From Planctomycetota bacterium (GTDB taxonomy: Bacteria; Planctomycetota; Planctomycetia; Planctomycetales; Planctomycetaceae), in contig JAHZKX010000064.1 of assembly GCA_022600195.1 (NCBI GenBank), forward strand, positions 62,001-126,000: a stretch of DNA of 64,000 nucleotides, given 5' to 3'. The position numbers were made by a program, and so were the translations under genes. Positions 18,831-28,183 of this stretch are shown here, piece by piece; the stretch's first letter is position 1, and every line of letters begins with the position of its first letter. The notes under the pieces were generated by a model that was not told where the DNA came from, made no database searches, and worked only from the letters and a program-made list of their open reading frames with translations.

Positions 18831-19928
18831 TCAGTTCTTGTCAGCTTTCGGGGCATCCCATACCGTGACGCCCAGATGGTAGCCTGTGTGTTGTGGAGAA
18901 TTGTTAGAATACCAGGCAGTGACAAGACTTCCATCGGCCCGCTGTATGCTGGATGGATAACCGCAATCCCCACCGTCAGCAGTGTGAGCCAATCGTAAAG
19001 GCTTACTCCAACTCTGGCCTTCATCGCTACTCAGCTTAGCACAAACGCCGCGCTGGCCATTAATTCGGACGCCATAGCTAAGCAACAATCGATCATCCGC
19101 CAGTCGAGTGAGATGCCCGTTGATCTCGTTACGTTCTGTGACCCGTTCCGGCTTCTGCCAGGTGATCCCGTTATCATCACTGCGAACAAGCTCCATCTTG
19201 TCGATTCTCGCCGCGGCGAGCCAGCGTTTCCCACCCAGTGGAAAAATATCCGTTTCATTGTGCCCAGGCCCGATTACAGAAACGACTTTCCAGGTCCATC
19301 CATCGTCATCACTGCGCAGATGTGATGAGCGCCAACCCTTAGTTTTTGTTGACTTCGCAGGATCACTGAACTCGCCTTGATAACACGAGACATGTAACGC
19401 TCCGTCTGCTCCCGCCCAGATATCGCCGAAAGGAATATATTCTGACCAACCCTCCTGCGATGCAGGAAACGCCTCTCGTTTTTCCCAGGTACGCCCACCA
19501 TCTTTTGAACGCAGAACCCAACTACGTAAGATCGTATCACGAAACGCAGACTGCTTGGGACGTGATGCTTGTTTAATATTACTCCAACCAGAACAGAGCA
19601 CCACAAGATCACCATTCTTCGCAAGCCCAGCTGCGTGATTCATGCGCACCGTGTTCGGATCATGCTGAGTGACCGTGCTGCGTTTTTCCCAACGCAATCC
19701 ATCTTTGCTCGCCCAGCAATCGACGTCACCTTCCTCCTGCCCATGACTTGGCTTGTTGTGAAACACAACAATGATCGTGCCATCTGGCATGAGTGTCAAA
19801 TTAGGCCAGGCACACACATTTTCCACAGCAACCACCTGATGCAGAATCTTCGGTTCCTGCGCGGAGAGCAATCCCGAATTCAAAACAAACATCGAAACGG
19901 CGACATAAATCAGCAGCGAAACACGCAT
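18831..19928 (-). CDS. Secreted sialidase-like BNR-repeat protein
   Basis: 365 residues. A signal peptide (to about SAQ, residue 24) is followed by a six-bladed propeller with four Asp-box motifs of the SxDxGxTW type (SKDGGRTW, SDDDGWTW, SDDNGITW, SSDEGQSW). GGAG lies 5 bp before the ATG. Such propellers cleave sialic acid or other acidic sugars, but many planctomycete members are uncharacterised and I cannot place the catalytic Arg triad, so substrate and activity are open. Confidence 0.8.
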   Translation of the reverse strand: MRVSLLIYVAVSMFVLNSGLLSAQEPKILHQVVAVENVCAWPNLTLMPDGTIIVVFHNKPSHGQEEGDVDCWASKDGLRWEKRSTVTQHDPNTVRMNHAAGLAKNGDLVVLCSGWSNIKQASRPKQSAFRDTILRSWVLRSKDGGRTWEKREAFPASQEGWSEYIPFGDIWAGADGALHVSCYQGEFSDPAKSTKTKGWRSSHLRSDDDGWTWKVVSVIGPGHNETDIFPLGGKRWLAAARIDKMELVRSDDNGITWQKPERVTERNEINGHLTRLADDRLLLSYGVRINGQRGVCAKLSSDEGQSWSKPLRLAHTADGGDCGYPSSIQRADGSLVTAWYSNNSPQHTGYHLGVTVWDAPKADKN

Positions 19929-20110
19929 GTCAACTCCACACTAAGGAAAAAGTACAAGAGTAGGGATTCTGATTTTCCCACTGTTTGACTCTACTCTATG
20001 CGGCAGATTGATGCTGGTCAAGTTCGCAGACGATTGCAAGAGGGGTGCAGCTGTCATTTAGAATTACAGAGGTGCCGTTTACTGTTCACATTGATTCGCC
20101 AATAAACACT

Positions 20111-23100
20111 TTACCGTAATACAGACAGTCGTGCTTTCCGTTTTTCAATAACTGTTGTCTGCTCAACAGGGATGCTCTCTTTAGTCTGTGTTTCGTCGTC
20201 AGTATTCCCAAGTGGGCAATTGCGGCACATAACCAGAATATAAGCCGAAGGAATAAAGTACAGCGCGAGTAACGTCGCGCCTCCGACTCCACCCGAAATC
20301 GTAATCGCCAGGGGCGGCCAGAATCCACCTCCCGCAATGACCAGTGGCAAAAAACCGGCGACTGTCGTCAGTGATGTTGCGACCACGTGCCGTGTGGAAC
20401 GTAATACAACATCGCGCACCACAATTCGGTTTCCAGTTCGCGATTCAGGGTTTGCCCGTAATTCTGCCAAAACGACAATCGCATCGTTAATCGCAACCCC
20501 CGCCAGTCCCATTGAACCGACTATGGCCATAAATCCGAAAGGAAAGCCAAACAACCAGAGCATTCCCAGACCCAGACCGATGGAAAGCAGACCAACGCTT
20601 CCTATCAGAGCAGCAACGCGGAATGAAGAAAACGAAAGCACCAGTGTAGCCACCATCAGGACCATGAGAACTCCGACGTTTACCATCAGATTCCCGACTG
20701 CATCATTTCGTTTGGATGCCTCACCACCCCACTCCAGACGATAGCCGGGAGGTAGTTCAAATCCGGACTGCTCCAGGTTAGACTGAAAGTCCATCAATAC
20801 TTTTGCAGGAAGTACACCCGCCTTAATATATGCCTGAACTTCATTCATCCGTTCCCCATTGAAGTGAGAGATGGCTGCAATTTCCGACGACATTTCCACC
20901 TCAGCGATGGCCGTCAAAGGGACGAATTGAGTCTGTCCGTCGCTCGTTTTTGTATTTGAGATCAGTTGGAGAGAAGCAATTGCATCAATCGAACCACGTT
21001 GATCATGGGGCACTCGAATCCGAACGGGCAATTCCTCTGTTTCTTCGAGAATACTGCCGCCGAGTGCTCCTTCCAGTGCTGCATTTAACTGATGAGAGAT
21101 CTCTGCATGGTTCAGTCCAGCCAGCCTGGCCTGCTCTTCATCGATATTCAACGTCAACTTGGGGAGGGGGTCTGCCAGCTCTGCTTTATGATGTTGAACA
21201 TCGGGCGTCTGGCTGAGGATCGTCCGCAGTTCATCACCAAGCTCACTTAATTGATGTAGATCCGGGCCAAACAGTCGAACTTCAATGGGAGCATCAAACG
21301 GTGGCCCCTGCTCTAACTGCCTGACCAGTACCCGCGAATGTGAAACTTTTGAATCAAGTTCCTGCTGTAATTCATGAATCAGTGCTTGTCCGTTAGAAGC
21401 GGATTCTAACTGCACAAGTGCCTGGGCAAAATTTGACGAGTTTTCGCGTTTGGCGATTATATTATAATAAAATTGTGGTGCACTTTCTCCTAAAAACCAT
21501 TCGATACCCAACACCTGTGGATGATTTAAAACCACTTGACGAATCGTTTCTATGGTCTCCTGTGTCTCTGCCAATGAAGCATGTGCGTTTAATTCCAGCT
21601 CAATATTTATCTGGTCTCGATCCGCTGGAGGAAAGAATTGCTCAGGCAATTCACTCGCAACCAGAAAGCCGCAAACAGGCAATACACACCCCAAAGCCAC
21701 ACCCAGCAACGGACGCGCAAACAGATAATCAAGCGATTTCCGATAAACGGTTCGCATCTTCGCGTGACTGAAACCAGTTTGCCACCAGTGACCATTTTGT
21801 GACTCTACAGCGCGCTCTGCAAACAGAGCAGCAATCGCAGGTACCACTGTCATTGCGAGAAATAATGAACTGAAAATTGCTAAAATCACACTGACCGCAA
21901 TCGATCCAACAAACTCTCCCGCTGGTCCGGGCATTAAAGCAATGGGAGCAAACGCCAGCGCTGTGGTTAAAGTAGACCCCAGTAGAGGCACCGCTAAATG
22001 CCGCACGGTGGAGATCACTGCCTCTTCAGGCGAATTGCCAGCCTGTAATTTAGACCGCACTTCATCAACGACGACAATCGCGTTATCAATCAAGAGCCCT
22101 AGTGCAATGATCAATCCCGTAATTGACATCTGATGAATGGGGATTTCCAAAAAACGAAGCCCCGCCAGAACCATGAACGCAGACAGAGGCAACGCCAGTC
22201 CGATAACAACGGCATTCCGCCAGCCCATCATAAACACGATCACAGCAATCACAGCCACACCACCATACAACAGGTTCCGCAACAGGCTGTCCAATCTTGC
22301 TTCCACATAGCGATTCTGATCAAACAAAGTCTGCACAATCACATCATCGGCCAGAGTTTGCTCAAACTCTTTGACGACTTCTTTCGCAGACTGGCTCCAG
22401 TGATCAAGGCGAACGCTGTCGCGTACGAAAGCACCCAAAGTCACCGCGGGTTTTCCATCTGCTATCACCAGACTGCTCAACGGTAAGGCAACACCCTTTT
22501 TGATGCTGGCAATATCACCTAACTGCACGGAATGCCCTTCCGAACCAAACTGAACCGGCGTATTTGCTATTCGCGAAAGAGAATCCAGTTCTGAATCAAC
22601 ATCAATGAGCAGATCACTTTTTTGTCCGCGCAAGAGTCCTGCCGTCAGCTTGGCATCCGAGGATTTCACCTGATCTGCGATCTCCTGAACACTCAAACCC
22701 AGAGAGGCAACTTTATCCGATTGAATCTCAGCAACGATTTCCTCATCAGGATCACCAAAAGTATCTATATCTTCTGTGCCGGATAGTGATCGCAGGCGAT
22801 CTTCCAGTTGCCTGGCAGTCCGTCGCAATACAGCGTAATTCACTTCACTCGGATTATCCCAAACCAGAGCGATTATCATGGCATAGGCTTTTACTTCCAG
22901 CTCTTCAAAATCTGGTTCCTCTGCTCCTTGAGGAAAATCAACACGGGCATCGTCAATTTTATCGCGGATACGCGACCAGACTTCGTCGACTTCATAAACG
23001 TCATCCCGCAATTCAATCGTCAAAGACGACATACCAGAGCGAGAAATCGAACGTAATTCTTTGATCTCATCGATCTCTCTGAGTTCCTGTTCGATTTTTT

Positions 23101-23290
23101 CGGAAACCAGAGATTCGACTCGCGTTGCATCAGCTCCCGGAAAACGGGTATTCACGCGCGCCACCCGTTGCGTTAACACGGGATCTTCCATCCGAGGCAG
23201 CACATAATAACTGGATAAGCCGGCAACCGTGATGAGCGCAATCATCAGGATTAACAATCGACGATTTCGATAAAATAATCCCTCCAGCAT
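20111..23290 (-). CDS. RND-family efflux pump, inner-membrane subunit
   Basis: 1059 residues, the usual AcrB/HAE length, with twelve predicted TM helices, two large periplasmic loops and the N-terminal RRLLILMIALITVAGL helix. In TM4 the proton-relay pair is D402-N403 (LLIDNAIVV) rather than the Asp-Asp of AcrB; the first Asp is kept. AAGGGG lies 8 bp before ATG 23290, preferred over the ATG at 23308. The adaptor gene lies 86 bp upstream and a TetR gene before that. Substrate unknown. Confidence 0.9.
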   Translation of the reverse strand: MLEGLFYRNRRLLILMIALITVAGLSSYYVLPRMEDPVLTQRVARVNTRFPGADATRVESLVSEKIEQELREIDEIKELRSISRSGMSSLTIELRDDVYEVDEVWSRIRDKIDDARVDFPQGAEEPDFEELEVKAYAMIIALVWDNPSEVNYAVLRRTARQLEDRLRSLSGTEDIDTFGDPDEEIVAEIQSDKVASLGLSVQEIADQVKSSDAKLTAGLLRGQKSDLLIDVDSELDSLSRIANTPVQFGSEGHSVQLGDIASIKKGVALPLSSLVIADGKPAVTLGAFVRDSVRLDHWSQSAKEVVKEFEQTLADDVIVQTLFDQNRYVEARLDSLLRNLLYGGVAVIAVIVFMMGWRNAVVIGLALPLSAFMVLAGLRFLEIPIHQMSITGLIIALGLLIDNAIVVVDEVRSKLQAGNSPEEAVISTVRHLAVPLLGSTLTTALAFAPIALMPGPAGEFVGSIAVSVILAIFSSLFLAMTVVPAIAALFAERAVESQNGHWWQTGFSHAKMRTVYRKSLDYLFARPLLGVALGCVLPVCGFLVASELPEQFFPPADRDQINIELELNAHASLAETQETIETIRQVVLNHPQVLGIEWFLGESAPQFYYNIIAKRENSSNFAQALVQLESASNGQALIHELQQELDSKVSHSRVLVRQLEQGPPFDAPIEVRLFGPDLHQLSELGDELRTILSQTPDVQHHKAELADPLPKLTLNIDEEQARLAGLNHAEISHQLNAALEGALGGSILEETEELPVRIRVPHDQRGSIDAIASLQLISNTKTSDGQTQFVPLTAIAEVEMSSEIAAISHFNGERMNEVQAYIKAGVLPAKVLMDFQSNLEQSGFELPPGYRLEWGGEASKRNDAVGNLMVNVGVLMVLMVATLVLSFSSFRVAALIGSVGLLSIGLGLGMLWLFGFPFGFMAIVGSMGLAGVAINDAIVVLAELRANPESRTGNRIVVRDVVLRSTRHVVATSLTTVAGFLPLVIAGGGFWPPLAITISGGVGGATLLALYFIPSAYILVMCRNCPLGNTDDETQTKESIPVEQTTVIEKRKARLSVLR

Positions 23291-23376
23291 GATTATACCC
23301 CTTCTCAATTACCAGCAACGTTGCCATTGCTTAATTCACAATCTCGCAATGATGAACCGTCTCACCACTTTTTGTT

Positions 23377-24732
23377 TTAGCGGTTTGACTTAATCACAAC
23401 GCGTTGATTATTTGCCAGCTTATGAATCCCATCTACTACAATCAGATCTCCTGCCGTCAGAGTACCCCGTACGAGTACACGATCACCTGCTGTGTGCAAT
23501 ACTTCAACCTGTCGTTTTTCTAATACAAATTCACTCTCATTTTTACCATCAATGACAGAATAAGCAGACCAGAGTCCCCGCTCACCCCGCGCCAGCGCCC
23601 CCAGTGGTAACCAGAAACCCTGCACCGGAATTGCTTCTTCAATCTCAATACGAATCACCTGGCCAGGAACAAGGTGTAATGCGGCTTTCGAATTCAGTGC
23701 GAGAACGATTTCCCGAGTACGTGTTACCGGATCAAGCTCAGGCAAAATCGCTTTCAATGTGGCGTCAAATGTTTTCCCGTTGAGCTGCACTTTTTTCTTT
23801 GTGCCCTGCTTCAGATCTTTGGCCATGTCCACAGGAACGCCGATATGCGCTTCCAGTTTCTGATCTTCAACTAATCTGAACAATGGCACATTAGGAGGAA
23901 TGACGGTGCCTTCATCAGAATAACGTTTTGAGATCCGACCACTAAATGGTGCAGTCAGTCTCGCATCATCAAGATCAACCTGATTATCAGCTAATGCAGC
24001 ATCCAGATTGGCAACGACCGCTTTTTGTGCAGCGATCTTCTCTTTACGCGTTCCTTCCTGCAGCTCTGACAACCGACTTTTTGCAGCATCTAATTGAGCC
24101 TGTTGCTGCTCGACATCATATTGTGTTTCTTCGAAAACAGATTTGGAAATGGCATTACGTTTCGACAATTGTTGATTTCGTTTGTGATTTGCCTCCAGAT
24201 TTTTAAGTTTGGCAGAAAGTTGCCTGACCTCGGCTTCAGTCACTGCGATTGTCTGAGATCGGGGACCTGCTATTAATTCATCGAGTTTTGCCTGAGCGGC
24301 TGCAAGCTCTGCTTCCAGCTTTAGTCGAATCACATCCAGATGCCTTGTACTTAAATTGGCCAGAACCATTCCCGCTTGAACCGAGTCCCCTTCATCGACG
24401 ACCACGTTGATCAGTTTCCCACTCCGCTCAAATGCCAGCTCGCTGATGCGCGCCGCTTCTACTTTACCCGTATAAGTTCGCTTTCGTAAAAACGAGTTGA
24501 CCGGTTTGATTTCTACGACATCAACAGGCATTCTCTGTCGTTTTGAATTGTCAGACTTGATTTCAGTGGAATAGGCAATCTCTGCAATCGACCAGCATAC
24601 TCCGGCAATGCCAGTCACAAAAATTACAACTAACACGGGATAATATCGTTTCACTCCGGTCACCACTATTTGACGAAACGTCAAATTTTCGTGAAAAAAA
24701 AGCGACTTAGGTCGTAATTTGCTGAAGTTCAT
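23377..24732 (-). CDS. RND efflux periplasmic adaptor subunit (HlyD/AcrA family)
   Basis: 451 residues: an N-terminal TM or signal helix (about residues 33-50), a lipoyl half-motif (ERSGKLINVVVDEGDSVQAG), a coiled-coil hairpin (about 125-230), the return half-motif (DDARLTAPFSGRISKR), then beta-barrel domains. GAGGAGGT lies 8 bp before ATG 24732, which shows that about 77 further in-frame upstream codons are not part of it. The start lies within the TetR gene, so the genes overlap by 26 bp and are likely co-translated. It joins the RND pump at 20111-23290. Confidence 0.9.
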   Translation of the reverse strand: MNFSKLRPKSLFFHENLTFRQIVVTGVKRYYPVLVVIFVTGIAGVCWSIAEIAYSTEIKSDNSKRQRMPVDVVEIKPVNSFLRKRTYTGKVEAARISELAFERSGKLINVVVDEGDSVQAGMVLANLSTRHLDVIRLKLEAELAAAQAKLDELIAGPRSQTIAVTEAEVRQLSAKLKNLEANHKRNQQLSKRNAISKSVFEETQYDVEQQQAQLDAAKSRLSELQEGTRKEKIAAQKAVVANLDAALADNQVDLDDARLTAPFSGRISKRYSDEGTVIPPNVPLFRLVEDQKLEAHIGVPVDMAKDLKQGTKKKVQLNGKTFDATLKAILPELDPVTRTREIVLALNSKAALHLVPGQVIRIEIEEAIPVQGFWLPLGALARGERGLWSAYSVIDGKNESEFVLEKRQVEVLHTAGDRVLVRGTLTAGDLIVVDGIHKLANNQRVVIKSNR

Positions 24733-25435
24733 TTCCAAACACCTCCTCACTGACGCGTTCAAAGACCGCGTCGTAATCCACTTCTGAGCTGAGCGGTTTC
24801 CACTGAATACCATCCAGAAAACGACTATAATTGTGCCGTAACATTTGAAATGGTTCAGATATTCCCAGTTCCTGTAAAGAATTACTGGTAGAAATAATCG
24901 AATATCCACCGAATGAGAGAGACCATAAACCAAATACGATCTCTTCAGGCGTAGCAGAATCATTCAGATTGAGATCGCCGCTGGCAATCCCATCTCGAAC
25001 CACCCCGCTGACAATTCCAATGCAACGACGTTCGCAGTTCGACATCACCTGCCGGCGTTCTTCAGAAGTTTTGTCCCAGATCGAATCAAGACGAATCGTC
25101 TGTTCCACTCGAAAATGATCGGGGTATAATTTCACAAACAGCTCAGCAGCTGTTCCAATGGCAGCAATGCGCTCACGTGACGTCCCTTGAAACAGAGACG
25201 CTTTTTCAAACATTGCCAGACGTTTTTCCAGAGTCTGAATCGCCAGCGTAATTATGATTTCTTCTTTGCAGGAAAAGTGGTTATAGATCGTGCCTTTGGA
25301 GTATTCGAGCATACTCGTGAGGCGATCCATGTTGAGGCCATTATATCCCCCCTCAATAAACATGGGACGCGCGCATTCCAGGATGATGGCTTCACGTTCC
25401 TGCATTTCACGATGTTTGCGATCTTTTGTATTCAT
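24707..25435 (-). CDS. TetR-family transcriptional regulator
   Basis: 242 residues. An N-terminal TetR helix-turn-helix (about residues 16-60; ILECARPMFIEGGYNGL, then EYSKGTIYNHF) is followed by a helical ligand-binding domain. It is the first gene of the TetR/adaptor/RND operon and overlaps the adaptor by 26 bp. ATG 25435 has AGGA 5 bp upstream, but the predicted promoter would start transcription only a few bases before it. Translation may therefore be leaderless, or begin at the in-frame ATG 25405. The regulator probably represses its own operon through the palindrome upstream. Confidence 0.9.
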   Translation of the reverse strand: MNTKDRKHREMQEREAIILECARPMFIEGGYNGLNMDRLTSMLEYSKGTIYNHFSCKEEIIITLAIQTLEKRLAMFEKASLFQGTSRERIAAIGTAAELFVKLYPDHFRVEQTIRLDSIWDKTSEERRQVMSNCERRCIGIVSGVVRDGIASGDLNLNDSATPEEIVFGLWSLSFGGYSIISTSNSLQELGISEPFQMLRHNYSRFLDGIQWKPLSSEVDYDAVFERVSEEVFGNELQQITT

Positions 25436-25793
25436 AACAATCCTATTATGACGGATCGTCATTTAATGTCAACCTGTTTATACTTATTTTTTATTGATGC
25501 CATTTCCCACTCACCATCTCCATAGTCTCAATAGAAAAACGAAAAACAACAAAAACCGTATCCCATTACATAAAAATCACTTACAACACAACACCAAGCC
25601 AGAAAACTAATGGATCGCAAAACCGGAAACCTTCACAACTTTTGGTAAAACCAAAGAAATGCCCCCGTATTAATTGAACACTTCGTCAACTACTGTCGTC
25701 GCTTTCAGATCACTTCGGAAAATGGACATCAAAGGTGGCCCGTTCCAACTCAGCATGCAATCGAACGAGAAGGGACTCTCTTTCACCAGAAAC
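25436..25793. other. Intergenic region between TetR and NtrC-type genes
   Basis: 358 bp. Apart from the promoter/operator at its left end, it is unstructured and AT-rich with no convincing gene. It receives the 3' end of the NtrC-type regulator; no hairpin terminator is evident. Confidence 0.5.
25445..25472 (-). promoter_or_regulatory. Promoter overlapped by a TetR-type operator
   Basis: On the minus strand TTGACA (25467-25472) and CATAAT (25445-25450) are 16 bp apart. The spacer and -10 hold the 15-bp perfect palindrome ATGACG-GAT-CGTCAT (25448-25462). A repressor there would block RNA polymerase, which fits autorepression of the TetR/efflux operon. Operator ownership is inferred from position. 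Confidence 0.65.
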
Positions 25794-27227
25794 TTAGCTA
25801 TTCTGCTCTTCTTTTTGTTTCTGGTATTCCTTGAGCTTCCTGTAGAGAGTTCGCTCACCAATGCCCAGCATTTTGGCTGCCTCTTCCCGTTTGCCATCAG
25901 CCAGATCCAGTGCGCGCTCAATGTAGTAGCGTTCTACCTCTGAAAAGGGTCGCCCAATCAGGAAATCAGCACCGGAACGATCTGAAGAATAACTGCTGTC
26001 ACCTTCAGTCCCACCTACGGGCATAATTTCTTCTGGCAAATCATCCAGATCCAGAGTGCCATCAGTATCGAGAACCAGCATCCTTTCGGCAGCATTTCGT
26101 AATTGGCGAATATTACCCGGCCAGTCATAAGACATCAATGCACGACGGGCAGCGCGAGAAACACCTTCGAATGGTTTTCCATATTGCGTCGACAGCTCTT
26201 TCAAAAAGTGATCTGTCAGCAATGGGATGTCCCCTCGTCTTTCGCGCAAGGGAGGCAGTTCAATCTTGACGACGGATAAACGGTAATACAAATCCTGTCG
26301 AAAACTTCCCGCCTTCACCATTTCCAGCAGGTCGGCATTGGTGGCAGCCACCAGACGAACATTCAGGCTGAGTTCTTCATTCGTTCCAAGTCTGGCGATT
26401 TTACGGTCTTCCAAAACTCGCAATAATTTAATTTGAGTCTGCATCGGCATTTCGCCAACTTCGTCCAGAAACAGAGTACCCCCATTGGCATGCTCGAATT
26501 TACCAATCCGCTTACCAATGGCACCCGTAAAAGCACCTGGCTCATGCCCGAAAAGTTCACTTTCCAGAATACTGTCCGGCAACGCAGAAATATTCAGAGG
26601 AACAAATGGCTTACTTTTCCGCTCACTATTCTGGTGAATTGCCCGAGCCACCAGTTCCTTTCCAGTACCACTTTCACCTTCGATCATCACGGTGCTGTTG
26701 GTTGACGCCACACTCTTCAGCTTATCAATTACTTTATGCATCGATGGCGAATTGCCTACGACTCCTTCAAAACCAAACTTTTCATCGAGCCGACGATGTA
26801 GCTCGGCATTGTGACGCATCAACCGTACGCGTGTCGAAGCTTTTTCAACAGCATGACGGAGTTCATTGATATCAAGCGGCTTCGTCAGATAGGTATAGGC
26901 ACCTAGTTGCATCGCAGTCACTGCAGAATTAATCGAACCATGTCCGGTTAATACAATCACTTCCGCATCAGGTAATTCATCTTTTGCTGTCCTGAGAATC
27001 GACAAACCGTCAACGCCATCCATACGCAAATCAGTAATCACAATATCAGCAGTTTCGCGTTCGATCAGCTTGGCACCCTGCTCTCCTGAAGTGGCAATTT
27101 TACAATCGCAACCCACGCGTTCCAGGCTCTCTGCAACAGCCTGCGCATGGGCTTCATCATCATCAATAATCAATACGCGAATGACTATCGATGCAAGATC
27201 TTTTTCAGTAGCATCTTTCACGCTCAT
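25794..27227 (-). CDS. NtrC-type sigma54-dependent response regulator
   Basis: 477 residues in three domains. The receiver has phospho-acceptor D66 and K117. The AAA+ domain has Walker A GESGTGKE (185-192), the sigma54-contacting GAFTGA loop (232-237) and Walker B LFLDE. The C-terminus is a Fis-type helix-turn-helix ([18 protein letters not shown]). It activates sigma54 promoters once phosphorylated. The cognate kinase is almost certainly the gene 58 bp upstream (27286-28002). Target promoters could not be identified; I saw no clear -24/-12 element nearby. Confidence 0.97.
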   Translation of the reverse strand: MSVKDATEKDLASIVIRVLIIDDDEAHAQAVAESLERVGCDCKIATSGEQGAKLIERETADIVITDLRMDGVDGLSILRTAKDELPDAEVIVLTGHGSINSAVTAMQLGAYTYLTKPLDINELRHAVEKASTRVRLMRHNAELHRRLDEKFGFEGVVGNSPSMHKVIDKLKSVASTNSTVMIEGESGTGKELVARAIHQNSERKSKPFVPLNISALPDSILESELFGHEPGAFTGAIGKRIGKFEHANGGTLFLDEVGEMPMQTQIKLLRVLEDRKIARLGTNEELSLNVRLVAATNADLLEMVKAGSFRQDLYYRLSVVKIELPPLRERRGDIPLLTDHFLKELSTQYGKPFEGVSRAARRALMSYDWPGNIRQLRNAAERMLVLDTDGTLDLDDLPEEIMPVGGTEGDSSYSSDRSGADFLIGRPFSEVERYYIERALDLADGKREEAAKMLGIGERTLYRKLKEYQKQKEEQNS

Positions 27228-27285
27228 TGAGCAGACTCGAAGCCTTTTCTTTATGTGTATCTGAAGTTGGTTTCAAAAGTAATTC

Positions 27286-28002
27286 TTAGCATACCGGGAA
27301 TGAAATGGTAAAGCGAGTTCCCCGACCGAGTTCGCTTTCGCATTCAATCATCCCATGATGTGCATCGATAATTTTTTTCACGGTAGGCAAGCCTAATCCG
27401 CTACCTCCGGATTTGGTCGAAAAGAATGCGTCAAACATACGGGATTTAACTTTCTCATCAATGCCTTTCCCATTATCAATGATATCAAGATAGACCATCC
27501 CATTTTTATTATAAGTCTGTAATTCGATCAAACCACCATCGGGCATGGCCTGCACGACATTCAACGCCAGATTCATCAGCAATTGCCTTAAGAGTGCTTT
27601 ATCCACCTGAATCCGAGGTAGATCGGCGTCTAAATGCGGGCTGATTTCAATATCAGCATCCCGTGCCTGCGGACGGAAAAAATCGATAAAGTCGCTCACC
27701 TGTTCATTCAGATTTGCTTCAGTTAACGCCAGTTTCCCCACGCGTGCAAATTGCAAAAATGCATCCAAAATCTCTTCCAGATGTTTGCATTCGCGCTGCA
27801 CGCTTTCCACTTTTTTCAACATGCGATGCTTCGCGGGAACATCAAGAGAATCCAGATCTTCTGTGAGCAATTCCAGATTCATGCTCATGGTGGAAAGTGG
27901 ATTTTTAATCTCGTGAGCCAAACCTCCGGCAAGCGAAGCAATTTCAGAGTACTGCGCCTGAAACTGCTCGCGTTCATTGATGCTTAATGGGCTCTTATTC
28001 AT
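27286..28002 (-). CDS. Soluble histidine kinase, NtrB/ZraS-like, lacking a sensor domain
   Basis: 238 residues made of only the HisKA dimerisation domain (phospho-acceptor H30 in GLAHEIKNP) and the HATPase domain (NLALN N-box, DNGKGI G1-box, GGSGLGL G2-box). There is no TM helix, PAS or other input domain; only about 25 residues precede the H-box. The signal must come from a partner protein. The N-box has NVVQA where most have NAxxA. It is paired with the downstream regulator at 25794-27227. Confidence 0.95.
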   Translation of the reverse strand: MNKSPLSINEREQFQAQYSEIASLAGGLAHEIKNPLSTMSMNLELLTEDLDSLDVPAKHRMLKKVESVQRECKHLEEILDAFLQFARVGKLALTEANLNEQVSDFIDFFRPQARDADIEISPHLDADLPRIQVDKALLRQLLMNLALNVVQAMPDGGLIELQTYNKNGMVYLDIIDNGKGIDEKVKSRMFDAFFSTKSGGSGLGLPTVKKIIDAHHGMIECESELGRGTRFTISFPVC

Positions 28003-28109
28003 TTCAGATCATTCCGGATTTCAATCTTACAAACCATTCGATCAAAACAGTATCACTCGATACAGCCATGTTGAAGTATGTATTACCAGACTCTCATACA
28101 TAAAAATAA

Positions 28110-28147
28110 AGCGATGAAGTCATCTCAAGTCGAGCTCCTTCATCGCT
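28110..28147 (-). terminator. Intrinsic terminator of the rpsO-pnp transcript
   Basis: AGCGATGAAG (28110-28119) pairs with CTTCATCGCT (28138-28147). On the minus strand the stem is followed directly by TTTATTTTTA. It lies 36 bp after the pnp stop. Confidence 0.8.
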
Positions 28148-28183
28148 AATTTGGTTTTCTCAGATATCAAAGAGAAATTTCAC

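Noticed and set aside
24733-24963. In-frame N-terminal extension of the efflux adaptor
   Set aside because: It lies within TetR coding sequence in another frame; a strong Shine-Dalgarno supports ATG 24732.
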